DNA of 64,000 nucleotides from an uncultured Opitutales bacterium (lineage in GTDB: Bacteria; Verrucomicrobiota; Verrucomicrobiia; Opitutales; Coraliomargaritaceae): assembly GCA_937775295.1 (NCBI GenBank), contig CALKBZ010000003.1, positions 1 through 64,000 on the forward strand, written 5' to 3'. The position numbers and the translations under genes are program-made. Positions 25,314-34,088 of the stretch are shown here, piece by piece. The notes beneath the pieces were generated by a model. The model saw only the letters and a list, made by a program, of their open reading frames with translations. It made no database searches and was not told the origin of the DNA. Position 1 is the first letter of the stretch. Each line of letters begins with the position of its first letter.

Positions 25314-26105
25314 TTATACACTCGGGCCACCGTGCATTTTACCGATCATGCGTTTCTGGGCATCGGAAAAAGTGTCCGTTTGGAAGTAGGCACGTAAATA
25401 TGCCACTTTCTCTTCATTATTCAATTCGGTCGAGTGCCGCAGGAAGCGAGAGACATCTTCAATCGTGGATTGAGTTGAACGGAGTGGTTGTCGCGCTTTC
25501 TCAAGGTCAATCAGGCATGTGCTAAAATCCCCATTCTCGTCTTGGCGGATAAAGGCATGTTTTGGGTAAAATCCGAAGTGTGCCCATCCAGCATGATGAA
25601 CTTCGCGTGCGGCGCTTGCGACTGATTGAAGTGCCTTCAGGATTGGTTCTGATTGATCAGCATCGGCTGAATCTTTCTGTTCTTTGAGCCATGTGTCAAA
25701 TGGCTGCAACCCTTCGAGTGCCTCAGTAATGATCAACGAGCCTTGGTTGCCATCCTGCTCCCATTGGGCAAATTGCAGTAAGTTTGGCATACAACTAACC
25801 ACTGGGGCGAGGGCTTGAAGGGCGTCGAATTCCCGAGCAAACGACAGGCGCTTGAGGAAAAATGTCGAAGGAGCTCGGTAGAAGTGGTTCTGCTGAATTT
25901 TCAGAAAGACGGCTTTCTGATCTTGTGGCACGGCTTCGGGGTTGAGCACGATGCGCGTGACGCCGCTCCAGCCGCCGCGGCGGCGATTGGGCGCTTCAAA
26001 CCAGTCGAATTCACGCTTTGAGACGGATTCGATGTCGAGTAAGCCGGCGTCTCTTAGGGTGGACTCCCATTCTGGGGCAATCCATTTTTTCTTGATTTTA
26101 AACAT
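25314..26105 (-). CDS. InaA-family lipopolysaccharide kinase-like protein
   Basis: A 263-residue protein with RGGWSGVTRIVLNPEAV and AVFLKIQQNHFYRAPSTFFL at the ATP-binding side, SLIITEALEGLQPFDTWL as hinge, and HHAGWAHFGFYPKHAFIRQD with LIDLEKARQPLRSTQSTIED. The YPKH and LIDLEK motifs are those of InaA/WapQ-type proteins, a branch of the Kdo/WaaP fold in which the catalytic loop differs from HxD. It probably modifies core sugar phosphate. It is the last of three minus-strand kinase-like genes. Confidence 0.8.
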   Translation of the reverse strand: MFKIKKKWIAPEWESTLRDAGLLDIESVSKREFDWFEAPNRRRGGWSGVTRIVLNPEAVPQDQKAVFLKIQQNHFYRAPSTFFLKRLSFAREFDALQALAPVVSCMPNLLQFAQWEQDGNQGSLIITEALEGLQPFDTWLKEQKDSADADQSEPILKALQSVASAAREVHHAGWAHFGFYPKHAFIRQDENGDFSTCLIDLEKARQPLRSTQSTIEDVSRFLRHSTELNNEEKVAYLRAYFQTDTFSDAQKRMIGKMHGGPSV

Positions 26106-26123
26106 ATTGGGAAAGTGCTTCGG

Positions 26124-26795
26124 CTAGGCGCGGAGTCCTTTGAGAAAGGCGTTCTTCAGTGTGCTGCCTGTTTCTGGAGTCAATGGGCAAGCCGCGAGGT
26201 AGGCATCAATAAAAGTATGCTCGCCAGTTTGAGTGAAGAGTGTGCGGTCTTCGGTGTAGCGGCCGATGTGAACGAAGTTGCGGATGCGCTGTGATGTGGT
26301 GAGCGCGCCGCTGCGGCGGAAGCTGATATCGACGATGTCGATCAGTGCGAGATCGTGCTCGGGGGAGACCAGCACGTTGCCAAAATGCAGCGAGCGAAAC
26401 AGGATGCCCTCGGCATGGAGTTTTGCTACAAAGCGTCCGAATTGTTCGATCACTGCTGTGGCCTCGTCGCCTTCGTGCTCGCGTAGCCACTGGCGCAGGG
26501 TGGTGCCGGGCAGTTCGTGATAGAGCACCGCCTGACGCTGCATCTCGGGGAGGTAGAAGATTTTCTCAACCGAGAGGGTGGGGATGCCGCGTTTGAGGAG
26601 GTCCTTGGCGTTGCGGTCAAAGCGTTGCGCGTGCGGTGCCCATAGTTGTGAGGAGAGCCAGTGCCTGCGCCGAAAAAGCTTGAGGATACGGGCATCGGGC
26701 AGGCGCAGCACTTTGAGCCCAAAGCCGTCTTTTTCCAAGATGCGTGCGCCTTGGGTCAGCGCTTCGAATTGGTGATTACTTAGATTGGGCAGCAT
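26124..26795 (-). CDS. LPS kinase-like protein (toluene-tolerance type)
   Basis: A 223-residue kinase-like protein starting MLPNLSNHQFEALTQGARIL at 26795, with VLRLPDARILKLFRRRHWLS (ATP lysine), VLYHELPGTTLRQWLREH, and GILFRSLHFGNVLVSPEHDL with ALIDIVDISFRR. FRSLHxGN replaces the usual HxDL..N, as in a group of Pseudomonas core-cluster proteins. A longer upstream extension exists but runs into the next gene; ATG 26795 leaves a 20-nt overlap with 26776-27618. Confidence 0.75.
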   Translation of the reverse strand: MLPNLSNHQFEALTQGARILEKDGFGLKVLRLPDARILKLFRRRHWLSSQLWAPHAQRFDRNAKDLLKRGIPTLSVEKIFYLPEMQRQAVLYHELPGTTLRQWLREHEGDEATAVIEQFGRFVAKLHAEGILFRSLHFGNVLVSPEHDLALIDIVDISFRRSGALTTSQRIRNFVHIGRYTEDRTLFTQTGEHTFIDAYLAACPLTPETGSTLKNAFLKGLRA

Positions 26796-27618
26796 TGGCT
26801 TTGGCTTGGCGTTTTTCGATGGCTTCTTGTTCCTGTCGGAGGTCTTCGGCGTCGAAGCGTTTGCGGCGATAATCCGCGATGGCTTGGGCGAAGGTGGCGA
26901 CTTCGGGCGCATCGACGGGTTGATCCAGGTAGCAAGCGACGAAGCGCAGGCGTTCTTCCTTGGTACAGTGTAGACGGCCTAGTTTATCGAGGGTGGCGCA
27001 GTCCTTCAGTGCGCGGCGTGATTGGTGAGTCGCCGATCTCGTGAAGTCGCCTTTCGGGCAGTCAATCCAGAACAGTTCAGTTTGATTGCCATCGATGCGG
27101 GCGAGTATGTTGCGCCACTTGAGGTCCTGGTGATAAAAGTGCTGTGCATGCATCGCTCTAGTGAAGTGACTAAGTTGGTCGATGATGCTGTCGCGCCGAC
27201 TGCAATAGAGCGGCAGGCTGCGATCCGGGCATGCACTAGTAATGAATTCGCGTAGCGTCTGAGTCTCGGGGATGGCCTCGGTAATGATGTAGTCATCGAC
27301 GATTGTACCGATGGCGTTTCTACGTTGGCCCCAAGCGATGACGCGTGGGGTGGGGATTCCGACTGATTTGAAAAAGAGTAGGTTGCGTGCTTCGATGCGG
27401 GCGGTGCCTCGCCGCCAGAGGCGCTGGAACGACGATGTTCGGTAGCTGTAGACTTTGACGAAGGTCTGCACTTCGACGGCGTTCTCGGTAAACGAGAGCT
27501 GTAATACCTTGGAACGCTCATGCACTTTGGCTGCATCGACGCCAAAGCTCTCGAGAAAAGTATAATCCTTTCGCAGTGCGTCGGTTTGAGCAGAGAGTTC
27601 GTCGAAGTTTACAGCCAT
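26776..27618 (-). CDS. WaaP-like lipopolysaccharide kinase
   Basis: A 280-residue kinase with EVQTFVKVYSYRTSSFQRLW (ATP lysine), ARNLLFFKSVGIPTPRVIAW, DYIITEAIPETQTLREFI, and the full catalytic motif AQHFYHQDLKWRNILARIDG with LFWIDCPKGDF. HQDLKWRN and IDCPKG keep both catalytic and metal Asp, so it should be active. The C-terminal 25 residues are a charged helix. First gene of the set of three (27618 to 25314). Confidence 0.85.
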   Translation of the reverse strand: MAVNFDELSAQTDALRKDYTFLESFGVDAAKVHERSKVLQLSFTENAVEVQTFVKVYSYRTSSFQRLWRRGTARIEARNLLFFKSVGIPTPRVIAWGQRRNAIGTIVDDYIITEAIPETQTLREFITSACPDRSLPLYCSRRDSIIDQLSHFTRAMHAQHFYHQDLKWRNILARIDGNQTELFWIDCPKGDFTRSATHQSRRALKDCATLDKLGRLHCTKEERLRFVACYLDQPVDAPEVATFAQAIADYRRKRFDAEDLRQEQEAIEKRQAKANAAQSK

Positions 27619-27642
27619 TTTAAAAAATGAAACTGAAAGGAT

Positions 27643-27894
27643 CTAAGAACTTAACAAGCCAAAAGGCAGGGCTTGCTGGGATGGCTTCGGAGGGGGTGTA
27701 ATTGCTAAAGGTGTCACGTGGCGTCGTCGCTTGCGACGGCCAGAGGTCAAAGGAGTGCTTAAATTGGCCTGCGCAAGCGCAGACGCCACGGGTTCAGGAT
27801 CTTCGAGAACGATTCTGATAGCTTTGACAATGACAGGCTTCGGAGTCTTCCGCTGATTTCGGCGTTGCGTTTGCGGGGCATGCCTCGTTCTCAT
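27643..27894 (-). CDS. Hypothetical basic, Pro-rich small protein
   Basis: An 83-residue frame, MRTRHAPQTQRRNQRKTPKP, with RIVLEDPEPVASALAQANL and TSGRRKRRRHVTPLA. It is upstream of the kinase set on the same strand (24-nt gap) and divergent from the acyltransferase gene. Composition is basic and Pro-rich, with no recognised domain. It may be a small real gene or chance. Confidence 0.3.
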   Translation of the reverse strand: MRTRHAPQTQRRNQRKTPKPVIVKAIRIVLEDPEPVASALAQANLSTPLTSGRRKRRRHVTPLAITPPPKPSQQALPFGLLSS

Positions 27895-27918
27895 AAGTGA
27901 CGATTTCTAATTTTTGTT

Positions 27919-29838
27919 GTGACACTATTTTTTATTAAACTGATTGGCCGTTTGAGCGCGGCGGCACCGGTGTGGCTGATACGTGCTATTTGCGTGCTGT
28001 TGGGCCGTGTGATTGGGCTGTGCGCTGGGGCGCGTCGCCACATGACGCTGAATAACTTGCACCATGCATTTCCTGGGCAGAGTGAGCAATGGCGGCGAAA
28101 GGCGTATTACGAGGCCTGCGCACGGGTTGTCGAGATGGCGCTGTTTATGCCTGCTTCGCGGTATTTCTCGGAGTCGCGGCTCGATGCAGTGTTGGAGGTC
28201 GATGATGAGCTGCGAGCCAAGTTCGAACGCTATATTTCGGGAGATCAGCAAGGAAAGCCGTTTGTGGTGATGCTGCCGCATATGACGATGTCGGAAGCGG
28301 CCTCGTTGCTGCCACGGGTTTTCCCCGGGTTGCCGCAGGTCAATGTGGTGTTCCGGCCATTGAATCAGCCTGCGTTGAATGCCTGGGTCGAGGAGACGCG
28401 GTCGCGCTTTGGCTTTCGCCAGCTGTCGCGCCGCTCAGGTTACAATGATGCGATGGCGGCGCTGCGTCGCAGTGAGGGCGTGGGGGTATTGTTTGATCAA
28501 GACGCATCGAAGAGTGGCACGACTTCGTTGTTTATGGGGCGACTCGTATCTATGACGAATTTGCCGGGTTTGATGGCGCTGCGCTTTGATGCAGATATTC
28601 ATTTGCTATTGCTGGAGCGCACTCAATTTTGGCAAGCCAAGTTGAGCCTGCAGCAATTGCCAAAGTGTGAGACTCCAATAGAGGTGGCGGTGCGGGCGCA
28701 TAATTTATTGGAGGCCTATTTGAAGCGTGATTCACATTCGGCGCCCGATTGGCTGTGGTTACATGACCGTTGGGGGCATCAGTCGAGTTCCCATAAACGC
28801 TTTAAGTTAGCGACGAAGCGCATGAAGTTGGAGATGACCAACGCGATCAATGGTATTACCGAGACGCCACGCAAGACACGTCTATGGGTGCGGATGCCGA
28901 ATTGGTTGGGGGATGTGGTGATGGTGCTGCCACTGCTTCGGGCGATTCGTCAGGCGCGCCCTGATTTTGAAATCACACTGATTGGTAAGGCTGCGTTTCA
29001 GCCATTGTTTGATCGCTTGGATGTCGGCGAGCGTTTTATCCCACTGCCGCAGCAAGGACGTGGCTATTTTAGGTACTTCTACCAACTACGTCGGGATTAT
29101 CCGAATACCTATTTGTTGTTTACCAATTCCACTCGAAGTGACTTAGAAGCTTTTCTGACTCGCTGTTCGCAACGTATGGGTATGGTTCGGCCTGGTAAGA
29201 AGCGGCAGTTACTGACGGATCCGTTTTTGTTGCCGCCTGAAATTGATGAGACGACGACCCACCAGACTCAGGTTTGGGAGCTGATGTTGCAGCGCTATGG
29301 TTTGGTTGAATCATTGGACACTAGCCCGTTGCCGCGTGAGGAATCTGTTCGTGCACGCCCGCAGGTGGCGATGATTTGCGGCACCGAAAATGCGCCGGAG
29401 AAACGCTGGCCAATTAGTCATTGGCGTGCATTGGTTGGCCAGTTGCTCGCGACAGTGCCTGAGGTCGAAATTGTATTATTTGGCACGCCGGCAGACCGTG
29501 TGATCACGGATCAAGTGGCAGACGGCTTTTCCGGCGGAGCGATTCAAAACTTGGCAGGTAAGACCGACCTCGCTGCATTTTGCGATGGGCTGAAGCAGTG
29601 TAACGTGGTGGTGTGTAATGACACCGGCGGCATGCATTTGGCCAATATGCTGGGCACACCTGTGGTGGTGGTCTTTGGGCCGACCAATCCGGTGCGCACC
29701 GGGCCGATCTTTGATGCGCCGAAGCATATTCTGCAACCCGAAGGTTGCCCTGCGACGGGTGGCATGCCGATCGAGGGTGTCTCGGCTGAGCGCGTGCTTG
29801 CCGCGGTGCGTCCGTATGTGGAGGGCGCGCAGTCATGA
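27919..29838 (+). CDS. Fusion protein: LpxL-type acyltransferase + GT9 heptosyltransferase
   Basis: A 639-residue protein from GTG 27919. Residues 1 to about 305 are a lipid A late acyltransferase-like domain: hydrophobic N-terminus, TLNNLHHAFPGQSEQWRRKA, VVMLPHMTMSEAASLLPRVF with the HX4E catalytic motif, FRPLNQPALNAWVEETRSRF and GVLFDQDASKSG. Residues from about 320 are heptosyltransferase II-like: LWVRMPNWLGDVVMVLPLLR, ICGTENAPEKRWPISHWRAL, VVCNDTGGMHLANMLGTPVV and FGPTNPVRTGP. Usually these are separate proteins (LpxL, WaaF); one polypeptide could acylate lipid A and add core heptose at the membrane. It overlaps the next gene by ATGA. Confidence 0.85.
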   Translation: MTLFFIKLIGRLSAAAPVWLIRAICVLLGRVIGLCAGARRHMTLNNLHHAFPGQSEQWRRKAYYEACARVVEMALFMPASRYFSESRLDAVLEVDDELRAKFERYISGDQQGKPFVVMLPHMTMSEAASLLPRVFPGLPQVNVVFRPLNQPALNAWVEETRSRFGFRQLSRRSGYNDAMAALRRSEGVGVLFDQDASKSGTTSLFMGRLVSMTNLPGLMALRFDADIHLLLLERTQFWQAKLSLQQLPKCETPIEVAVRAHNLLEAYLKRDSHSAPDWLWLHDRWGHQSSSHKRFKLATKRMKLEMTNAINGITETPRKTRLWVRMPNWLGDVVMVLPLLRAIRQARPDFEITLIGKAAFQPLFDRLDVGERFIPLPQQGRGYFRYFYQLRRDYPNTYLLFTNSTRSDLEAFLTRCSQRMGMVRPGKKRQLLTDPFLLPPEIDETTTHQTQVWELMLQRYGLVESLDTSPLPREESVRARPQVAMICGTENAPEKRWPISHWRALVGQLLATVPEVEIVLFGTPADRVITDQVADGFSGGAIQNLAGKTDLAAFCDGLKQCNVVVCNDTGGMHLANMLGTPVVVVFGPTNPVRTGPIFDAPKHILQPEGCPATGGMPIEGVSAERVLAAVRPYVEGAQS

Positions 29839-31289
29839 GTCTGGTCGAAGAGTCTGGCGGGCCGATCGCACTGCGGGTGGTGGAATCGGCGGATCAATTG
29901 GATGCTTCGGCCGCGACCGCCGAGTTGCGCCTCGACGTCAGTGAGGCGCTGCGCATCTTGCCGGACCGTCGTGAGGTGTATGCCGGCCAGTTGTGCTCAA
30001 ATCAACAGGCGGTGGTGGCGAAGCGTTTTTTAGTACATCCGAAGCAGGCGCGGGATTGGCGGCGCGAGTGGGATGGTTTGGTTCAGTTAAATGCGCTGGG
30101 CTTGTCGGCACCCACGCCGCTGTGTGTGGCTGAGGAAGCGGATGGTTCGGCGGTCTGGGTGATTATGGCTCGGATCGAGGGTGCCGTTTCGGTGCAAGAT
30201 GCTTTTCTCGATGGCGACTCTGATGAGCGCACGGAGTTGGCGCAGCAACTGGCAAAACTGGTGGATGCCGCGCATCGTGCCGGTGTGCGTCAACGGGATC
30301 AGCACGTGGATAATTGGGCCTGGGATGGCGCGCGCTTGTATTTACTGGATGCTGGTTCGATCGAATTTTCGAAGCGTGCGCTGAGTGAGCGAGCACGCTT
30401 ACAGGATTTAGCTGGTATTTGTGTGACTTTGGGGCCCGAAGCCGAGTGTGCGTTTCGTGAGGCGATCCGCTCGAAGTATTTGATCGACGACCAGGCGCTT
30501 AAGGGGCGACTGCTGGATGAACTCGATGGGGCGATCGTGGCGCTACAGACCGAGCGGGCGCGTCGCTATTTTAAGAAAACGCGTCGCACCTGCACTGAAT
30601 TTGTCGACACCAAGGCGGACGCATATCATGCGCTGCATTTGCGTCAGGCGGCTCCTGAGCTAATCGAGGCCTTTCTTTCCGATCCAGAAGCGTTAATGCT
30701 GCAAGGTCGGCGTTTGAAGTCGGGCAATACCAGCACCGTGCAGGGATTTGAGTATGCTGGAAAAGCGTATGTGCTGAAGCGTTATAACAAGAAGCCGTTG
30801 ATGAATCGTATACGGCATCTGTTTTCGGGTTCGCGGGCGTTGAAGAGCTGGTCCTCGTCCTGGGTGCTGGAGATGGCCTTTATCCCGACGGCCCGCGCGG
30901 TGGCAGTGTATGAAGATACACGCGAGCGTTTGCCAGGGGTTCGCTATTTATTGATGGAGCAGATCGAGGGGCGAATTTTACCGGATTATGTCGAGTCCTG
31001 CGGCGCTGATCTAGCGCAGGTTGAGGCGGTGGCTGAGGCGTTTGCCCAGATCTGGTCCGCATTGGGACGTCTGCGCGCGGCGCATGGTGATTTGAAGGCG
31101 ACTAATTTGATCGTCGGGCCGGATGGGCGCTTGCATTTATTTGATCTGGATGCTTTTCGCTTTGGTTTAAAGGCCAATGCATTTGAGCGCGGACGGGCCA
31201 AGGATTTGCGGCGGTTTATGCAGAATTGGGCAGGCCGCCCGGAGTTGGTCGAATTATTTGAGTCGAAGTTACGGGAGGTCAGTGAGTAA
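29835..31289 (+). CDS. Protein with two tandem LPS-kinase-like domains
   Basis: A 484-residue protein. The first domain (about 20-265) has VVAKRFLVHPKQARDWRREW, VWVIMARIEGAVSVQDAF and VRQRDQHVDNWAWDGARLYL with LDAGSIEF. The second (about 285-480) has KAYVLKRYNKKPLMNRIRHL, YLLMEQIEGRILPDYVE, and LRAAHGDLKATNLIVGPDGR with LHLFDLDAFRF. HGDLxxxN and DLD in the second copy look catalytic; RDQHVDN in the first is close to Kdo/heptose kinase HxDxxxxN. It overlaps the upstream gene by 4 nt, so the two are translationally coupled. Confidence 0.75.
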   Translation: MSLVEESGGPIALRVVESADQLDASAATAELRLDVSEALRILPDRREVYAGQLCSNQQAVVAKRFLVHPKQARDWRREWDGLVQLNALGLSAPTPLCVAEEADGSAVWVIMARIEGAVSVQDAFLDGDSDERTELAQQLAKLVDAAHRAGVRQRDQHVDNWAWDGARLYLLDAGSIEFSKRALSERARLQDLAGICVTLGPEAECAFREAIRSKYLIDDQALKGRLLDELDGAIVALQTERARRYFKKTRRTCTEFVDTKADAYHALHLRQAAPELIEAFLSDPEALMLQGRRLKSGNTSTVQGFEYAGKAYVLKRYNKKPLMNRIRHLFSGSRALKSWSSSWVLEMAFIPTARAVAVYEDTRERLPGVRYLLMEQIEGRILPDYVESCGADLAQVEAVAEAFAQIWSALGRLRAAHGDLKATNLIVGPDGRLHLFDLDAFRFGLKANAFERGRAKDLRRFMQNWAGRPELVELFESKLREVSE

Positions 31290-31290
31290 C

Positions 31291-32250
31291 ATGAAGCAGA
31301 CTATACAGCGTATTTTAATCGTTAAGCCCTCGTCGATGGGGGACATTATTCACGGGCTGCTGATCGCAGAGGCGATTAAGACGCAACTGCCGAAGGTCTC
31401 GATCGATTGGGTGGTCCGAAGCGAGTTCGCGGCACTGGTGCAAGCGTCGGCGGTGATTGATCACACCTATATTTTTGAGCGCTCTGCGGGCGTGGGCGGT
31501 TTTGTAAGCCTGATTCGTGAGGTGCGCACGCAGCGTTATGATGCGGTGCTGGACCTGCAGGGCCTGGCGCGCACGGGGATTTTGACACTGGCCGCACATG
31601 CAAAACGTAAGCTGGGGCGTTCCGATGCGCGCGAGTGTGCTTGGATTGGTTATAATGAAAAGACGCCGGCGCTACCTGCTGGGCAGCCGCCGCATGCGGT
31701 CAAGATACTGTCGGCATTTTTGCCAGTGCTTGGCTTGCAAGAGGAGCTGCCGCGCTCGCTATCATTTAAGACGCCAGACACGCCAGTTGCCTTGCCAGAG
31801 CTGGCCGACGGTGGTCAGCGGGTGGTGGTCTTTCCGGAGAGTCGCCGCGCTGAGAAGAATTGGATGGGCTATGAATCGCTCACGCGTTGGTTGTTGCAGC
31901 AACCGACCGTCGGCCAAGTTGTCTGGTGTGGGCATGTGCCTTTTAAGGCGGCTGAACCGATTGTGGACGATCGTCTGATTAACCTGACGGGGCAGACCGG
32001 CATCGCGCAGCTGCCCGAGTTACTCAACGCCGCGGACTGTGTGGTGAGTAATGATAGTGGACCTATGCACCTCGCCGCAGCCCTCGGGCGACCGCTGGTG
32101 ACTTTGTTTGGGCCGACCGCGCCAGCGCGCTTTGGGCCGTATCCGCCCGTTGCTTCACGACAACGTGTGATCCGCCGAGCGGATGGGGATATGAGCTCGA
32201 TCACCTTGGCAGAGGTGGGCGAGGCCGTTGTTTCCCTGTTGAATGCTTAG
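31291..32250 (+). CDS. WaaC-like heptosyltransferase (GT9)
   Basis: A 319-residue GT9 enzyme from ATG 31291: QRILIVKPSSMGDIIHGLLI is the heptosyltransferase I start (KxSSxGDxxH), followed by YDAVLDLQGLARTGIL, VVVFPESRRAEKNWMGYESL and ADCVVSNDSGPMHLAAALGR with FGPTAPARFGPY. It adds the first heptose to Kdo on lipid A. It begins one base after the stop of the dual-kinase gene, so it is the third gene of the 27919-32250 operon. Confidence 0.88.
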   Translation: MKQTIQRILIVKPSSMGDIIHGLLIAEAIKTQLPKVSIDWVVRSEFAALVQASAVIDHTYIFERSAGVGGFVSLIREVRTQRYDAVLDLQGLARTGILTLAAHAKRKLGRSDARECAWIGYNEKTPALPAGQPPHAVKILSAFLPVLGLQEELPRSLSFKTPDTPVALPELADGGQRVVVFPESRRAEKNWMGYESLTRWLLQQPTVGQVVWCGHVPFKAAEPIVDDRLINLTGQTGIAQLPELLNAADCVVSNDSGPMHLAAALGRPLVTLFGPTAPARFGPYPPVASRQRVIRRADGDMSSITLAEVGEAVVSLLNA

Positions 32251-32513
32251 GTATCGAGGGTGATGCTTCGATTGCTGAGCTGCAATCGCGTCGTAATCTC
32301 TGTGGCAGGCAGCGGAGAAATACATATTAGAACAGACAGGAATGGCTGCATCACGATTTCGTCCACACTTCCGCCCGTGGCGAGAGCCCATATGATCTGT
32401 AACTGCCTGAGATTATGCGGCCGGCCTCTGGTCTCTGATTTCTGAATTTGGGATTATCGTTTTGACGAAACCTCAGAGTCAGCTACAGCTGCTTGCTTTC
32501 CACTGACTCAGCC

Positions 32514-34016
32514 ATGATTGATATTAAGCTCCTCCGCGAGCAGCCGGATTTTGTCCGCGCTGCCATTGCCCATAAGAAATTCACCTGCGATATCGACGCA
32601 ATCCTTGCGTTGGATACGACGCGCCGTGCGAAGATCACCGAAGCCGAGCAGGCGCGGTCGGCGCAGAAGGCGGCCAATCAAGACATGGCTGCGTTGCCGA
32701 AGGGCACGCCCGAGTTTATTGCGAAGGTGCAAGAGATGAAGGCGATCGCGGGTAAGGCGCTCCTCCGCGAGCAGCCGGATTTTGTCCGTGCTGCCATTGC
32801 CCATAAGAAATTCACCTGCGATATCGACGCCATCCTTGCGTTGGATACGACGCGCCGTGCGAAGATCACCGAAGCCGAGCAGGCGCGTTCGGCGCAGAAG
32901 GCGGCCAATCAAGACATGGCTGCGTTGCCGAAGGGCACGCCCGAGTTTATTGCGAAGGTGCAAGAGATGAAGGCGATCGCGGGCAAGGCCAAGGAGCTTG
33001 AAGTCGTTGCCAAGCAGGCGGATGATGATTTTCAACAAGCATTTCTATCGATTCCCAATCTCGCTGACCCGTCCACGCCGATCGGTAAGAGCGAGGACGA
33101 GAACGAAGTGGCTGCGACCTGGGGCGATGCAGACGCCGCGTTTCCACATGCCTTGCCGCACTTCGATATTCCTTGGTTTGAGTCGCGGGTCGATTTTGCG
33201 CGCGGCGTCAAAGTGACTGGTGCCGGTTTCCCTTTTTATGTGGGTGAGATGTCACGCATGGTACGGGCGTTGGTGAATTTTTTCTTGGAGGAAGCGCGCC
33301 TATCTGGCTACGAAGAGGTATTGCCGCCGCTCGTGGTGAATGAGGCGAGTGCCACTGCGACCGGTCAATTGCCGGACAAAGAAGGGCAGATGTACGTCGA
33401 CCCCAAGGAGGGGCTCTATCTGATCCCGACTGCGGAGGTGCCAGTGACCAACTTTTATCGCGACGAGATTCTCGATGCGGATCAACTGCCGGTGCGTCGT
33501 TGCGCGTACTCGCCGTGCTTTCGCCGTGAGGCGGGCAGCTGGGGCGCGCATGTGCGTGGCCTGAATCGCTTGCACCAGTTCGACAAAGTCGAGCTGGTTA
33601 AGTGGACCGATGCCGAAAGCAGCATGGAAGAGCTCGAAAAACTACGTGGCGACGTCGAACAACTCTTACAAAAACTTGAGCTGCCCTATCGTGTGCTGCG
33701 TATGTGCACCGGCGATATTGGTTTCCCACATGCTAAGCAATACGACCTCGAAGTGTTTGCCGCCGGGCAGCAGCGTTGGTTGGAAGTGTCGAGCTGTAGT
33801 AACTTTACCGATTTCCAGGCGCGTCGTGCTGCGATTCGCTATCGCGGGCCAGATGGTAAGCCTGTGACGGCTCATACCTTGAATGGCTCTGCGCTGGCGG
33901 TGCCGCGTGTGCTCGCTGCGATCCTTGAAAATAATCTGCAAGCCGATGGCCGCGTGAAAGTGCCGAGTTGCCTGCAGCACTGGATGCAGCAGGAATTTAT
34001 CGGCGTCGCGAAGTAG
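32514..34016 (+). CDS. serS: Seryl-tRNA synthetase with duplicated N-terminal arm
   Basis: A 500-residue class II synthetase from ATG 32514 (MIDIKLLREQPDFVRAAIAH). Motif 2 is CFRREAGSWGAHVRGLNRLH and motif 3 LNGSALAVPRVLAAILENN; TAEVPVTNFYRDEIL lies in the active site. The normal length is about 425. The excess is explained by an exact 77-residue in-frame duplication of the start of the tRNA-binding coiled-coil arm (LLREQPDFVR to KAIAGKA). The catalytic domain is intact. It charges tRNA-Ser, of which the TGA isoacceptor gene is at 47642. Confidence 0.93.
   Translation: MIDIKLLREQPDFVRAAIAHKKFTCDIDAILALDTTRRAKITEAEQARSAQKAANQDMAALPKGTPEFIAKVQEMKAIAGKALLREQPDFVRAAIAHKKFTCDIDAILALDTTRRAKITEAEQARSAQKAANQDMAALPKGTPEFIAKVQEMKAIAGKAKELEVVAKQADDDFQQAFLSIPNLADPSTPIGKSEDENEVAATWGDADAAFPHALPHFDIPWFESRVDFARGVKVTGAGFPFYVGEMSRMVRALVNFFLEEARLSGYEEVLPPLVVNEASATATGQLPDKEGQMYVDPKEGLYLIPTAEVPVTNFYRDEILDADQLPVRRCAYSPCFRREAGSWGAHVRGLNRLHQFDKVELVKWTDAESSMEELEKLRGDVEQLLQKLELPYRVLRMCTGDIGFPHAKQYDLEVFAAGQQRWLEVSSCSNFTDFQARRAAIRYRGPDGKPVTAHTLNGSALAVPRVLAAILENNLQADGRVKVPSCLQHWMQQEFIGVAK
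32529..32990 (+). repeat. 231-bp tandem duplication inside serS
   Basis: Copy 1 is 32529-32759, copy 2 is 32760-32990, each 231 bp. The differences I can see are all at third codon positions and silent: CGC/CGT, GCA/GCC, CGG/CGT, GGT/GGC and GCG/GCC. Protein sequence of the two copies is identical. Confidence 0.93.
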
Positions 34017-34088
34017 TCACTGGGCTGCGGTCAATTCTGTCGCTGTGAAGGCTTGCCTCGTTTTGGATCAATCGTAACTATTTTAATA

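Noticed and set aside
32529-32990. serS duplication dismissed as plain assembly error
   Set aside because: The copies differ at several silent sites, which a simple assembly duplication would not produce; kept as a finding instead.
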